NCBI RefSeq assembly: GCF_001039355.2
Contig: NW_019773592.1
Span: 164,001-228,000, forward strand
DNA: 64,000 bases
Origin: Lingula anatina
Taxonomy: Eukaryota; Brachiopoda; Lingulata; Lingulida; Lingulidae
Direction: 5' to 3'
The notes below the pieces were generated by a model. It did no database searches. It saw only the letters and a list, made by a program, of their open reading frames with translations, and had not been told where the DNA came from. The position numbers were made by a program, and so were the translations under genes. Position 1 is the first letter of the stretch, and each line of letters opens with the position of its first letter. Below, in pieces: positions 46,735 through 62,634 of this stretch.

Positions 46735-48218
46735 CAAGGTAAAGTTAAAAACAGTCAAATCAGTTACAATGCTTTTTGAAAGTAAAAGTCTTTAATTCTT
46801 GTTTTGGGGTGTGCTCACTTTAGAAAAGACATGTCTACCATGCACGTTTGTGAATGCATATGGCTTTGTTTTCAGTGTGATCTCCACCAACAGCGCAAAG
46901 TAGACCAGGAGGAAATAGAAACTATGTGCAAAGAAAATGAATTTCTAGACTGGAAAGAGATCTCAGTGAAGGAGAATATCATGATAGAAGAGTCCATGAG
47001 GTATGAGTTAAAAAAACTTAAATTCTCTGTTAATAATTGAAAATTGTTGATAGATGAATGCATTTGGAGTATTGATTGACTGGGCATTTGAATATGATCA
47101 ATATAAAAATTGGTAAATTTATTGATTATTGTTTTATCTGTTGATTTAACCACAGAGAGGGGATAAAAATATTTTGCACAAATATTTGGGCAGTTGCTCT
47201 AGAGATATATTGTTTCTAAGAAATAAAAAGAAAATGATTTATGAAATGAGACTGTAAATCTTTAATTTATACACTTTGTAACCCAATTATTTGTAAAATA
47301 TTTTCTACATCGACATATTTATTTAGAATTACCCATTTGTTTTTCAGGGCTTGAAACTGCAAAATCAGATTATTATTGTTATTATTTTTTGTTTGTTTGT
47401 TTTTTAGATTTTTATTTCAAATTAAAGAAAATTATGGGCAATATTAATGACTTTCCATGTTCCCCCAGGCATTTTTAATAATTAATGACATGCCAAATAT
47501 TACGTATGGTTACCTAAAATAACATTTGGACTGATTTGAACATTTGGACTGAACCTAGGTAGAGCATTGATTCCCTTTAACACATATAAGCCACTCCTAC
47601 TAGTTTCTTGAATTTTTCAAATAAAGTCTAAATGCTAAGAGATAATCTGAATAAATTACTCAGTAAGCTATCAAAAGAGCTTTAAACTACACCTTCTTCA
47701 CATATTTAGTCGTACATTTGACCTACTTGTCTGGCTACTCATCTGCCCTGTTTATATACACTGTACACCATTAAAAGCAAGCAAAAATCTGTTCAAATAT
47801 CATTTTTTAGGTAATACATGTATGATCCCCTTATGAAAAAGTCTTATAGGATCCTATAAGATCCTATAGGATTCTATAGGAAATTGGCCCAATTTCCTAT
47901 AGGATCCTATAGGACTTTTCATAAGGGTGAATCAATGACCCATTGGCATTTCAAGTTATACTAATTAAAACTATATGGTGGCATTTGGTGGTCTTTAGTG
48001 GCAAAAAGTTGACTTCAAATGCATCTTTACGTTTCTTTTCACCTTTATAATAAACGGTTATTTTTTGTAGATGTTTACTGGAAGACATGTTGGTACGTCA
48101 TGTAGACTTTGACCATAGCATGATGCAGTCGCAAAATACTGGAGATGGCGCTGGGAGAGCATTCAGGATACGACCACAAGAACCAGTAGAAGAGAGTGGC
48201 AGCAAATGCCCATGTTAG
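44603..48218 (+). CDS. RAB29: Rab29/Rab32-family small GTPase
   Basis: This is a small GTPase acting in vesicle traffic to lysosome-related organelles and the trans-Golgi network in known family members. Five exons (44603-44717, 45098-45169, 46340-46521, 46876-47000, 48071-48218, TAG) have continuous phases and give 213 residues. Nucleotide-binding motifs are all present: GDPTVGKTS (11-19), GTIGVDF in switch I, WDIAGQE (59-65), NKCD (122-125) and SVKEN (153-157). IAGQE in place of the usual TAGQE marks the Rab32/38/29 group. FTSMTRVYYKDAHACIIMFD resembles vertebrate Rab29 (Rab7L1) more than Rab32/38. The C-terminus is CPC, a dicysteine geranylgeranylation signal. I am sure of the Rab32 group but less sure of Rab29 orthology. 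The gene lies 1.2 kb downstream of NDUFA12 in the same direction. Confidence 0.92.
45185..45385. repeat. Dispersed repeat with CAGTAAAA, copy 3
   Basis: TTTTCAATGGGGAAAGTTGT and CTATACAGTAAAAACACTAG follow the order of the copies at 23101 and 41130. It lies in intron 2 of the Rab gene. Confidence 0.45.
46698..46732. repeat. (AT)n microsatellite
   Basis: A pure AT tract in Rab intron 3. Confidence 0.95.
47825..47930. repeat. Fold-back repeat of TATAGGATCC units
   Basis: The left half CCTTATGAAAAAGTCTTATA and the right half TATAGGACTTTTCATAAGG are inverse. Between them are repeated, themselves palindromic TATAGGATCCTATA units and a central GAAATTGGCCCAATTTC. It lies in Rab intron 4. Confidence 0.75.
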
Positions 48219-49424
48219 TTCCCATTGCCTTGAGTGAAATATAACCAACTTGAGTTTTCAGATCAATTGGGGTCCCTATTTAAGTCAAGAAATGAGGAGG
48301 ACTGTGAATGTTCAAGGCAAAATTCTTTCACGGCATTCATAAATTTACTTGGGCCAAAGAAAAGGAGAACAAAATTTTATTTGCAAAGTATTGTTATTGA
48401 TGATACTTACATTATTTATAATAAGCAAAAGGAAAAAGGTAATTTAACTTAATTTAAAAGGTAATTTAACTTAAAGCAAATTTTGTATTAATTGGTATAA
48501 TTCATAATTTATTAGGTTTTGTATTACATATTATATCAGAAATGTTGGATCAAACATATGAAATAGGAAAGGGAATTTCCATTGCCCCCTTCCCTCAGTC
48601 TGTTTAGGAATAGACTGGGGAAATATGCAATCATGATTAGTAAAGGTGCTTGTAAAGAAAGAATAATTCATGCTGAGCCTTTATAACAAGAAACATCGGA
48701 CATTAAATTGGAGTACAAAAATATGTGATATGTTTGAAATATGTGAAGCATTTATAATGAACAAATGCCACATTAAGATCTTCACAGATATCTAAGCAAG
48801 GTCCCATGCAAGAATTAAGTTATTATCAGCAACAGAGGATGGAGTGATTTTATCAGAGTAGAAGCTACTCATTGCAGGCAGCAGTGTCACTGTTAGACAT
48901 CTACTTGTACTTGGGATGGATGTTTAGCAATATTTCCTCAGACATATCTATTTTGCAGTATTTATAATGCTACTACACCTTTTTGTCTTATTTAAGGAGA
49001 GGCTGGCATCTTGTACATGTCCCAAATATTATTTTAAGTTTTCACATTGGTTGTGAGGTATACACGGTGAGACCACTACTGGAGGTCCTGCCTCGGGCAG
49101 CTCATTTGGTGTATGCTGATGATTGAGTAAAAAGAAACAATATCTTTACTTTCCCTCTTTTTTTATGTTCCATAGAAATATACTGGTACCTTGAAATAAG
49201 GGCTTGCATAATTGAGCTTTAAATGTTTTACAAAATGTACTTAATTGATTTTTTTGGTCTTGTACTTTGTTATGTGTTGTGCAAACTAGAAATAAATTGT
49301 TGATTTTCTCATATTTTGTGGTTTTGTTTTCATTTTATGTGAGAAAATGAATATTGAATGTAGCCTACTCATGTTGGTCTGTGTCACAGGCATGAGTTTT
49401 TCCACAGAATTTCATGGTTATTCA

Positions 49425-49629
49425 AGGGACAACTGCTCTTCCCATGAGATCCACAATTCTTGATAAATACATTGTAAACGGCTCGTAGAAATATAATAAA
49501 TTATATTTTACCAACAAAACGGCAGTTATCACAATTATTTTGGAATCTGTGCATGCCATCGGACCATGTGACTGCCATGGATGGCTGTACCTTCTGTAAT
49601 AATCTCTAAACAGGCAATTATAAAAACAC

Positions 49630-49675
<46 letters not shown>

Positions 49676-49762
49676 TTGGAATGGATTATAACCATTGGTA
49701 AGTATGGGGAGATTGGAACAGGAAAATCTATTTTTTTTGACAAAATGAACAGTTTTTATCCC
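49425..49762. mobile_element. piggyBac-like MITE, copy 2
   Basis: The left end TTCA|AGGGACAACTGCTCTTC and the right end ACAGTTTTTATCCC|TTAA resemble the copy at 29111-29444. The interior shares TAGAAATATAAT, ACGGCAGTTAT and GACCATGTGAC-type blocks with it. It contains an AC microsatellite. Confidence 0.6.
49635..49671. repeat. (AC)n microsatellite
   Basis: A pure AC tract inside the MITE at 49425-49762. Confidence 0.95.
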
Positions 49763-50254
49763 TTAAAATTAGCTCCGGCAATAACCGTTAGGTGTTTGTT
49801 CACAATAAATGCGCAGATGTTTTTTTAACCCCAACTTATTTGATCATATTCAGTCTATCTGGTTAATCGTTTCGATAATTACTTGTGGTTTGAAAAAATG
49901 ACAGATTTAAACTGATCACTGATTGATAGCGCGGTCCTTTGAACAATCGTCGCCAGGACGTACCGCTAGCGCTACGTATAATGAGCAGAAGTGAACTTGA
50001 GAAACAACATGGTTCTGGCTTGTAGCCAACAATTACAAAAGAGAGAGTTCTTTTGCGGAAAAAGTGGACCTTTTACCACGAAACCGTCGTGTGCCAAGAT
50101 CAAATTTCACCCAGAGCAGACCTTTTCCCTGCAAAAATGGCCGTGTCGTCGAGCTCCTGGCTACGTGCCTGTGGTCAGTGTTAGCATATATAAGAAATAA
50201 GTTAATAAACATGGAAGTTCGTCTGTAACATACACAAACATCAAATGTTGGAAA

Positions 50255-50370
50255 GAGATAACTTGAGAGATAACTTGAAACGAACCTGCACACTTTAGCA
50301 CACCCTTGCCGTAACTTGAAACGACAAGGGTATACTATAGAGTTTCAAGTTATCTTTGAAGCTCAGGGTG
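50255..50370. mobile_element. Partial end of a transposon related to 29929-30643
   Basis: It ends GAAGCTCAGGGTG, as does the 715-bp element, and carries several AACTTGAAAC motifs close to that element's AACTTGACAC. The opposite terminus was not found nearby, so this looks like a truncated or internally deleted copy. Confidence 0.55.
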
Positions 50371-50549
50371 AAAGTAGGTTGACAAAAGACTTGAAACAGC
50401 ATATCTTACAGCTTCTTTGACTGCATGTAGAAACATGACTGTCAGTAAAGAAAAAACTTTTCAGTATAGCCTCCGAAACTGACGTGGATGCTGCCCAACT
50501 TCAAGTAGCATGGTTTTTTAAAACTAATTGATTCCATAACCCATTTGCA

Positions 50550-50550
<1 letters not shown>

Positions 50551-50597
<47 letters not shown>
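50551..50597. repeat. (ATT)n / (TTTA)n microsatellite
   Basis: ATT units pass into TTTA units. Confidence 0.95.
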
Positions 50598-50804
50598 TCA
50601 CATAAATATTAGGGTAGAAAAGACTGTAATTTCAGCTGATGTTTGAAGAGACTATTTTTATCACTTAATATTGTTTCCAGAAAAACTTAGTTCTCGCCTT
50701 ATTATTGATAACCCTGTTGCAAATAATCAAAATTTGTTCTTATATTTTAAATAAACTATGCATTCTGCGCCTTGTTTGCTGTTTGGCTGCAATCTACGTC
50801 GCTG

Positions 50805-50945
50805 TCGACCCCGTCCCCATACCTAGATCGATCTAGCAGGATCGACCCATCTCCGATTGGATTGTCGTTAATTTGCATTCAGTTTAAAGCGGATTAGATG
50901 TCTGAGACGCCTACTGAAGCTGCTAGTTAATTAATTAGGGAGGGG
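50805..50945. mobile_element. Degenerate MITE, GATCGAYC family
   Basis: GTCCCCATACCTAGATCGAT starts it. GCCTACTGAAGCTGCTAGTT followed by AATTAATTA is the inverse of the core of the copies at 13013 and 14126. The right end is not clear. Confidence 0.45.
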
Positions 50946-51530
50946 TCGAACGAAACATCTTTTTGCCACGAAAAAGTCCGCATTGGGTCCAATTGATCTA
51001 GGAACACAAAGGTTTCATGTTAAGAAGTCCACTGCTTCAGAAAAAGAGCCCCCGTCCTTTGAAACTGCTGGTTACGGGCCTGTTATCGAATTGCCGTTAG
51101 CAGTGCTAATTGTAATCAAGCGACATTGTTTACCGCATGGTGCCTATAAGAAAGAGGGAAGGTATTCTTCTTCTGAAAATTAAGAACGCCGGATTGTGAT
51201 GGAATCTGCGCCATTTACACCGATTCAGATTGGATCTGTCAAAGTCAGTTGGTGCGACGTGCGTGGTATCTCATAATGGGACAACTGCATGCGGAACTTA
51301 CACAATGGCAGCTGCATATTAATATTTATTCGAAGGCCTATTTAGCCATCCGACGATGCATATTCAAAAATGCGATAATGATTTTTGCTTAATCTGAAAA
51401 GTCAGAGTTGGCGAGTAAGCTACCACGTGGCACGTTTGCAACAACCGAGTGACGTTTCACAAATAGATATTTTATCTCACGTTACATAGCGGACATTTAA
51501 TTGACTTGAAGAAAAAGAACAAAATACGTT

Positions 51531-54500
51531 ATGGTGAAGTTCCGCTGGACAAGACAAATCGAGAAAAATTTCACCAACTGCTTAACATGGATAGCAATGT
51601 GTGCGGGAATTTCTCTTCTTTTCGTCATGATAGGATCATGGTCCGGTCTGCTCTGCGCACAGGAGTATAAACCGTCCAAAAGGGTAAGCCATAGGTCTGT
51701 TTCCATAGACACGTAGATAATGTTTCTTTTTTATTAGGATAAGATATGATGGACCGATCAATTAAAAGTCTACAAAAGGGTATATACAAAATAATTAACA
51801 AATATTTTGCGCGCGCGCGCGCGCACACACACACACACACACACTTACTAAAGTGGTTGTGGAACTAAGACCCTGGGCATACATGTTTTATTTTGCAATT
51901 TTTTTCCAGACTGAAGGGTCACATGTATTCCGAATCAAGGATCCTGTGATTCAAACAGACAGACTAGAAGGCAAGGACGCCCCAGAATTTATCACAAATA
52001 TGAATATGTCGATGGAAGCGTATGATAAACTAGAGAGAGACTTTTTCAGGTAATGTCTCATAATGTGAATGGAAAGCAACTTAATAAAACATGGTGAGGT
52101 TGGAGTGTATTTTAATTGGTTTTGAAGAGATCTGGTTTTTTTCATTTCGCAAATTATGCAATGAAACATGACATAACATGATTTTTTTTTTGCATTTCGA
52201 TATTTTTGCCTTAATGCTCAATGACACTAATTGATTGATTATTACTATTGCAACCATGTGTTTTCCAGATCATCTTCAATTATCCTCTATGATTCTTTTC
52301 CTCCTACTTGTCATTGAAATCGTGTCAGAATGATATCAAATGTTGATGTTCATGAAACTGTTGAAGTTGAAATGCTTTGAATTTGTTTTATTTCGATAAA
52401 AAAAATTCCCTCATTGTCACTAAATTTTATTAATGTTTATGACCCCATAGAAAACCCAAAATCTGCGGGGACTCCCGCTTAGTGCTAACTGAATGACACA
52501 CCTTCTCTTGTTTCCAACGTACTTGTAATATCACCAGCTTTTCTAAATTCTACTTTACGCCAGGAGGAGGCTTGTTAAGCTGTTAAACTGATTGCATTCA
52601 ACGAGAATCCCTGCAGAGTTGGGTCGATCCAAGTAGACCTATGTATGGGGCCATTTTTTACCGTATCTCTTTAAGTTCCGATTAGAGTTAAATTTCAGGG
52701 CGGTGCATGATGTATTTTTGTTTTATCAATACACATTTGTTTTACACTGTTCCCGAGGAGGAATGGCGTGAAAAATAACGCTTATGTTTTTCTTTCCTTT
52801 ACAAAAATATGTTCTAAAATCAGTAGATTTTAAAAATACTAAAATGATATAACTGAAATCGTCCTGTTGCCTTCAAACATATACATTTAATCGTTCCTGT
52901 CGTACCATGCTACTATAAAGTTTCGGATTATTCGCATAAGCAAAAATCAATGAAAGTCATCAATTTTTTATCATGACCAAAAACAACTGTTAGCACAGCT
53001 GATGGTGAAAAAGACACTGCAACAGCTTGGCTTCGCGGAGGAAAGCGCAAATTCTTATTCATAATTTAGCAGAATAACTACTGCACGCTAAGGGACCATA
53101 ATGTATACCTTTAAGATATGTGCCTGATTTCAGGCAAGTGTAGAAACCTGGCTAACCTGGCTAAGGCGGCAATACTGTTTGTATTAAATCACAGAAATAA
53201 TATTGTTTGTTGCCTTTTCACCCATATTACCAATATAACGTATGTTAAGATACTTCATGGTATATTACCACTTCATAGGATAAGAATTACTAAAAATCAG
53301 AGCATTTATCCCATGAAGTGGTAATATACCATGAAGTATCTTAACATATGTTAACGTAATTATACATTAGGTATCTGAACAATATCCAGTTTGACTGCCG
53401 CAACCGTATCCGAGCAGGTGGAGATCCCGAGGGAGGCTGGGAGGTCTGCTTAGATCCACCTTACGACATGAAGAAAGATGCCTGTCTAGTGTATTCATTT
53501 GGGTCAGTATTTTTTTTGGGTTTTGATAATACAAAAAAGTGTTATGGCTATATGCATATGAAAAACCATAGAAACAGGAACGGTAATTTTATATAATGTA
53601 TATGAGTGATTCCACTAAGCAGTAATTTAAACCCATGTTTTGTGTTGTATATTTTATTGACTGCAAGAATTCAAGAGAGCGCAAAACGATTCCTCCCAGT
53701 ATTGAGTGTCACTGGGATGTTACAAAAGCTATTCAGTAAAAACAACCAACGCATGGCACCTGTATTATCATAGGAAATGTTTAAATATCTTATTCATAAT
53801 AAAAATGATCCTTTTTAGAGTAAGATTCAAAGATAAGTGACTTTTAATTCACAATTATTCATTTAAATTTCATCCACCTTGTATAATGAGAGCCGCAGGA
53901 TGAGAGGCGAAATTTCACTCCGAATCTTGACATGCTCACACTTGGCATGTACGGTCGTTAACCACGCTTGTTTGACATTTGCAGGATAGCCAGAGATTGG
54001 ACGTTTGATGACTACATGGGCGATGTTTTCCATTGTGAAGTTCATTCCTTTGATCCAAGGTTTGTCCACATACAAAACAATTACATTTATAGTACAGAAT
54101 TATCTCGGTGAATACATTCTTGCAAAAATTAATAAAACATTTAAAAATTAATATATTTATTTTCCCCCAAAACTACACCAAAACGATCCACACAACCATC
54201 CATATGCCTGGCTTAAACAATCAGTACGAAACAATCTCCAGGTGACGCCAATGAAAAAATTTTCTTGGTGAATGCTCAAAAGAGACACTGTGTAACAAAT
54301 CTGAGCAGAACAAAAGGTCTGGAAAACTTGAAGAAAGTACAGTGAAAATGAAACCAAATTCAGCCATATAAAAATGGCCATGAGAATATATCCAAAATTA
54401 TTGGTCATCATTTTATTCTTTTAAATATTTTTAACTGCCTTAATTTTATCTTCGGCGTTCAGTTTTTATGAGGGACCCTTTACTTATATTTTCAGTATAG

Positions 54501-55543
54501 GAGAAAAGGATCATAAACGTAGTAAGTACGTAAATTTCCACAATCTGGGAATCTTCGGGCGGAACAGTGTGATTACTAAAAAGAAGGTGCCATGGACTGT
54601 GAAGACACTGGGTTCAATAATGAACAAGCTGGGCCATCGCGAGGTAAGGACATGTAGTAGAATTCAAAGGCGCCTTTACTTACAAGATAGACCCGTCCTT
54701 TTCACGGCCTTTATTCTGCGGACCATATCTTTAGACTCATTGGGCACAAAAGAATGTCCTTCTTACTTCCAGGCGCTAAAATTCTTGAAATATCTTTTTA
54801 TACTTTGATATGTTCAGCGAAAATTGTTGTCAGTTGGCGAACAGTTTTTGAAACGTTCGGTCCTGAATTTTGGTCAAATTTCAGTGTACCAAAATTAGGA
54901 GCCTTAGGCCTACGTTTCAGAAAACACCTCAATCCCTTTTTCTTTATCAAACTCTTAGAGGTCTGTGTTCTATTTTCGAACTCATTTTGGTCTTATTGTG
55001 TATACTTTCCTTTTTTAAATATTTCATTTTGTAAATTTTAATCTAATTTACTTTCTGTACAACTTCAACCTTTTGGTTGCTATGTTATAATAAACTTACT
55101 ATATCATTATTAACTCAAACAATTGCATAGGCCTCGGCATATTCGGTTGTATTATGTAAATCTATCATCAACTTTTGTTTTGTTTTGGCACAGGAAATTA
55201 GTTTCTGTTGTTTTCAATCGAGCAACGTTTCATTGTTCTTCAGAAAACGTTAGACTACTTGAAGATTGATGTTGAAAGTCACGAGTGGATGTCCTTACAG
55301 ACGGCCATAGCGGAAGGAGCTTTGAGACACGTCAAACAATTAGGAATGGAGTTCCACAGTGCGGAACACAACCTCCTACAACCTATGCGTATAAGTATAT
55401 GGCGGGGGTTGTATCGACTAGGGTTTAGAATCTATTTTACAAGTTGGAACCACAATTGCAGAAGGACATCCATCGCAACTGGTAGAACAATTTTTACGTG
55501 CCAGGAGGTACATTTCGTCAATATTAATTTTATGCAAGAGTAA
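51531..55543 (+). CDS. METTL24-like methyltransferase-domain protein
   Basis: The protein has 315 residues in six exons: 51531-51683, 51910-52049, 53371-53502, 53985-54059, 54496-54643 and 55244-55543, with matching phases. A signal-anchor helix lies at about residues 17-41 (AMCAGISLLFVMIGSW), so the protein is probably type II with a lumenal catalytic domain. The rest resembles the Methyltransf_22 / METTL24 group: QFDCRNRIRAGGDPEGGWEV, a nucleotide-site-like SFGIARDWTFDD (about 140-151), HSFDPS (about 162-167), then LKIDVESHEWMSLQ (about 222-235), the acidic strand motif shared with FkbM-type methyltransferases. No substrate is established for the family. The downstream neighbour is the convergent GH32 gene. 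METTL24 orthology is probable but not proven, since related paralogues are common in invertebrates. Confidence 0.83.
51809..51844. repeat. (GC)n(AC)n microsatellite
   Basis: A GC alternating tract followed by AC, a potential Z-DNA former, in intron 1 of the METTL24-like gene, 66 bp before exon 2. Confidence 0.9.
52440..52660. mobile_element. Fold-back MITE, family 2, copy 4
   Basis: It contains ATATCACCAGCTTTTCTAAA, GTTAAACTGATTGCATTCAA, GAGAATCCCTGCAGAGTTGG and GTCGATCCAAGTAGACC, in the same order as the copies at 14868 and 29470. It lies in intron 2 of the METTL24-like gene. Confidence 0.6.
53239..53350. repeat. 45-bp near-perfect inverted repeat
   Basis: 53239-53283 and 53306-53350 are inverse with about two mismatches and a 22-bp loop. 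The core is GTTAAGATACTTCATGGTAT. It ends about 20 bp before exon 3 of the METTL24-like gene. Confidence 0.9.
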
Positions 55544-55926
55544 TATGTTTGATATTGAGGGATTATCGCGCGGGAGTATTGCTTTATAATTTACGGAGGC
55601 ACGAAAATAATGTAATGTGTATTTTAGTAAATACACGCATTTATTTGATATTGAATTAGATTAATCAATGTTTTTTTCACAGAGATCGCTTTATTTTGAT
55701 GTTCATTTTCGCCTCCTTTGACTTTTGCCAGGTGGTTGTACATACTTATTGAACAGCATCATATGAAAGATTTCGAGCGGAGGGAATATAAAAAGATATT
55801 ATTACGAGTTTTTGTTTTCCTACAGCCTATCATTTTCTTTGCCAATTTGTTTAATTTTCAGCGAAAACTACCGACAGTAGTGGATGTTTCTTCCCATATT
55901 TTACATATTCAGTGCGGAAGAAAAGA

Positions 55927-55957
<31 letters not shown>

Positions 55958-56603
55958 TTAACGGTGGCAAAACAGATACCCTCCTTTGTATCATTATTTT
56001 TCTAAACATTTACTGAGCGTCCATTTTCTGTCAGCCTAAGCCGCATGATTTTTATTCAAATAATTAATCACAGCAATAACACGTTCCTCGTTTGAACATG
56101 CAAAAGGAAAGCTCCAGAGTCTGATCCCAACATGGACATTTTTATAAAAAACTATGACTTGTATAACGTTTCTGTACTGTGGTAGTGACAATTTTTTTAC
56201 CATATACATTAAAATGCTTTATTAAAAGACAGCGTGGGGATATGACGGACGTACAAAATATATGAGAAATAAAAAAATTATTTAGATTATTATTACAGTT
56301 CTGGATCGGTCGTGGTAGAAAAAGAAATGATAGTATTAGTTATTATATAGATTTAGATGACACATCCCATATTGAAGATATGAATAACACACCATTAGTA
56401 AACTAAAGCACAAGGGTATAGCAAAGTACGTCTTTACACGGAATACTGTATGTGTTGTCAGTGCTCGTATATATAGTCCAACTGCCAAATCCCTAATCCC
56501 GCAATGTGTTTTCCTGTATTATTATTATTTTTTATAAAAACTGGGACCCGTGTGAGTGGCAACTCGACTAATGCAGATAGACACCAACACTATCAAACAA
56601 TCC
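55544..56603. other. Convergent intergenic region, METTL24-like / GH32
   Basis: No gene was seen. It has an ATA/AAT microsatellite at about 55926-55957. A reverse-strand AATAAA at 56218-56223 is a weak poly(A) candidate for GH32. Confidence 0.6.
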
Positions 56604-60601
<3,998 letters not shown>

Positions 60602-61033
60602 TTATAATAGGTTAAGGTAGTAGTTCTTGGTGCATGCGGCGTGCTTTTGGGGCATAGTAATAAATCCCTGTAAAACAATAATGAATGGTGGCCACACTTG
60701 CACATTTTTCTATGGCTGGCATTTATTCTTGTGTAAACTTTTCTGGAAATTTTATGTGTTTGACATTGTACCCGACTAAATACAGGGGCTGCATATTTTG
60801 GGGAACACAAGTGGTACCAGTCTGACGAAAAGAGAGACGCCGCACATGAATATTTTAAATTTAAATTCAATTTAGTATATGTACTTAAGTACAGTTTTAT
60901 ACATGTAGGTTCAAATTTTAGATTTCTATATCCACGAGGAGTTATAATGAGAGGACCAAAATCTGAATGGTTTATTTAGTTTTCATGGCATTTTTCATTT
61001 AACCTTACATACAGAGAAATGCTTGGTTTTTGC

Positions 61034-61084
<51 letters not shown>
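61034..61084. repeat. (AAT)n microsatellite
   Basis: About 17 pure AAT units. Confidence 0.95.
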
Positions 61085-61085
<1 letters not shown>

Positions 61086-61788
61086 GATAAGAGAAGCCGC
61101 ACATGAAAATTTTAATTGCAAGTATACATTGTTAAATGTTTAAATTTTAGAATTTAATGTCCTGGATAAAATTTTTAGATGACCGAAGGCCTAATTTTCA
61201 TCACTCATTACATTTAGCCTTATTTTTGCATTAATTGGTATGGTTTTGGCAAAATAAGATAAATGAGTACAATGAATTAAATAGACAAAAAAAAAAAGAT
61301 ACTTTATCATTTTAAGTTACAGCGGGGAGCAGCTTTCGCATTTACAACGGGAGATAAAAATGCGGAAAATATACATATCTAACAGAAAATGAAGCCAAGT
61401 GAAGAAAAGGCTGTATTAAATAAAAAAGAATCTTCAGGTTTGGCAGTTGAAATAATGTTGGTTGGTGGGTAAATTCTATGCATGAAAACCGAGAGAAATT
61501 AGTTATTTATATCTGTCATCACCGAATGCACACCATCACCCCCCTTTCTTTAACGGTTAGACGAAAATACAACTGTCTGAAGAAAGTCATACTTTTAAAC
61601 AACTAATACTTTTTTCTCCATTTTATTTACCGATTTACACATACACATTTAACGTGTCACTTTTTCGGCATATAAAAAAGCGATTTTTACTAATATTGGT
61701 GACAATTTAGGTACGTTAACTAAGACTGATATCGGTTTGTTGGACGTTTTAGGCCAATGTCGCTGAGTCAGCATCGCATTTAAACAGT

Positions 61789-61805
61789 CAAAAAAAAAAA
61801 AAAAA

Positions 61806-61852
<47 letters not shown>

Positions 61853-61854
61853 AA
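61789..61854. repeat. Poly-A then (AAAT)n microsatellite
   Basis: About 15 A followed by about 13 AAAT units. It could be the tail of an old retroposon, but no body was recognised. Confidence 0.9.
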
Positions 61855-62586
61855 TATCGATCATTTGTTGTAAAATATTCAATCGTTTGTAAAAGCAGAC
61901 GGTTGTTAGACGAGTAGAAACAGAATGGCACTATATATACATGCTTTATTTGCCGCTTTGCACAATGAGTTACACTCGTGATGTGTGATAAATTAAAGTC
62001 TACACGTGCACTAATTTTAATTTCAAAATACAACAGTTGAAATCCGCTGACAGCACTGTTACTACGTTTATGCATAAGACATACTGTCACAGCTGGTGGA
62101 AATCACGTGAGGCACCAACAGGATACATTTATTTACTATTTTTTATTCGTGAAAGAGGGAGGGGTGGTGGTATTGTAGAGATGTCAGAAACAATCGACTT
62201 CGTATCAACGAAATCAACGCGATTCATACTGGTAAAATTGCCTTAAAGGAAGCCAATATAACTTCATAATTATTTACCTATTTATTTGTTTGTTTGTTTA
62301 TGCCCCAATTAATATTAAGAGAATAATATCAAATTAAGTAATTTAAAAAAAACCATTAGTAGCTGGTTGACCTTTCTCAAATCATAGTAGCCTACTAATT
62401 CTTCGCCTTTTTGAAAGCGAAGTGAAACCAATTCTGCTGGCCTTGGGAAGTCAATCTACTGACTTGGAAAAATGTCAACTAGGCCAAAGGTTGACATACT
62501 TTGATGTAAGATTGCGATAACACCAGCACTTGTACTATGCTTAGTCAGTATTTTGAATACCTGGTTACCCGGTGGGAGAAGAAGAA

Positions 62587-62634
62587 TGTGTGTGTGTGTG
62601 TGTGTGTTTGTGTGTGTGTGGAGGGGGGGGGGGG
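62587..62634. repeat. (GT)n tract followed by poly-G
   Basis: GT units with one interruption, then a run of about 11 G. Confidence 0.9.

Larger units (their letters stand above)
48219..51530. other. Intergenic region between the Rab gene and the METTL24-like gene
   Basis: It begins with the Rab 3' UTR; AATAAA at 49291-49296 is a candidate poly(A) signal about 1.07 kb after the stop. Then come the MITE at 49425, an AC tract, a transposon end at 50255-50370, an ATT/TTTA tract and a degenerate MITE near 50805. No gene was recognised. Confidence 0.6.

Noticed and set aside
61649-62090. Open frames rich in repeated FIYL residues
   Set aside because: They are translations of the AAAT microsatellite.
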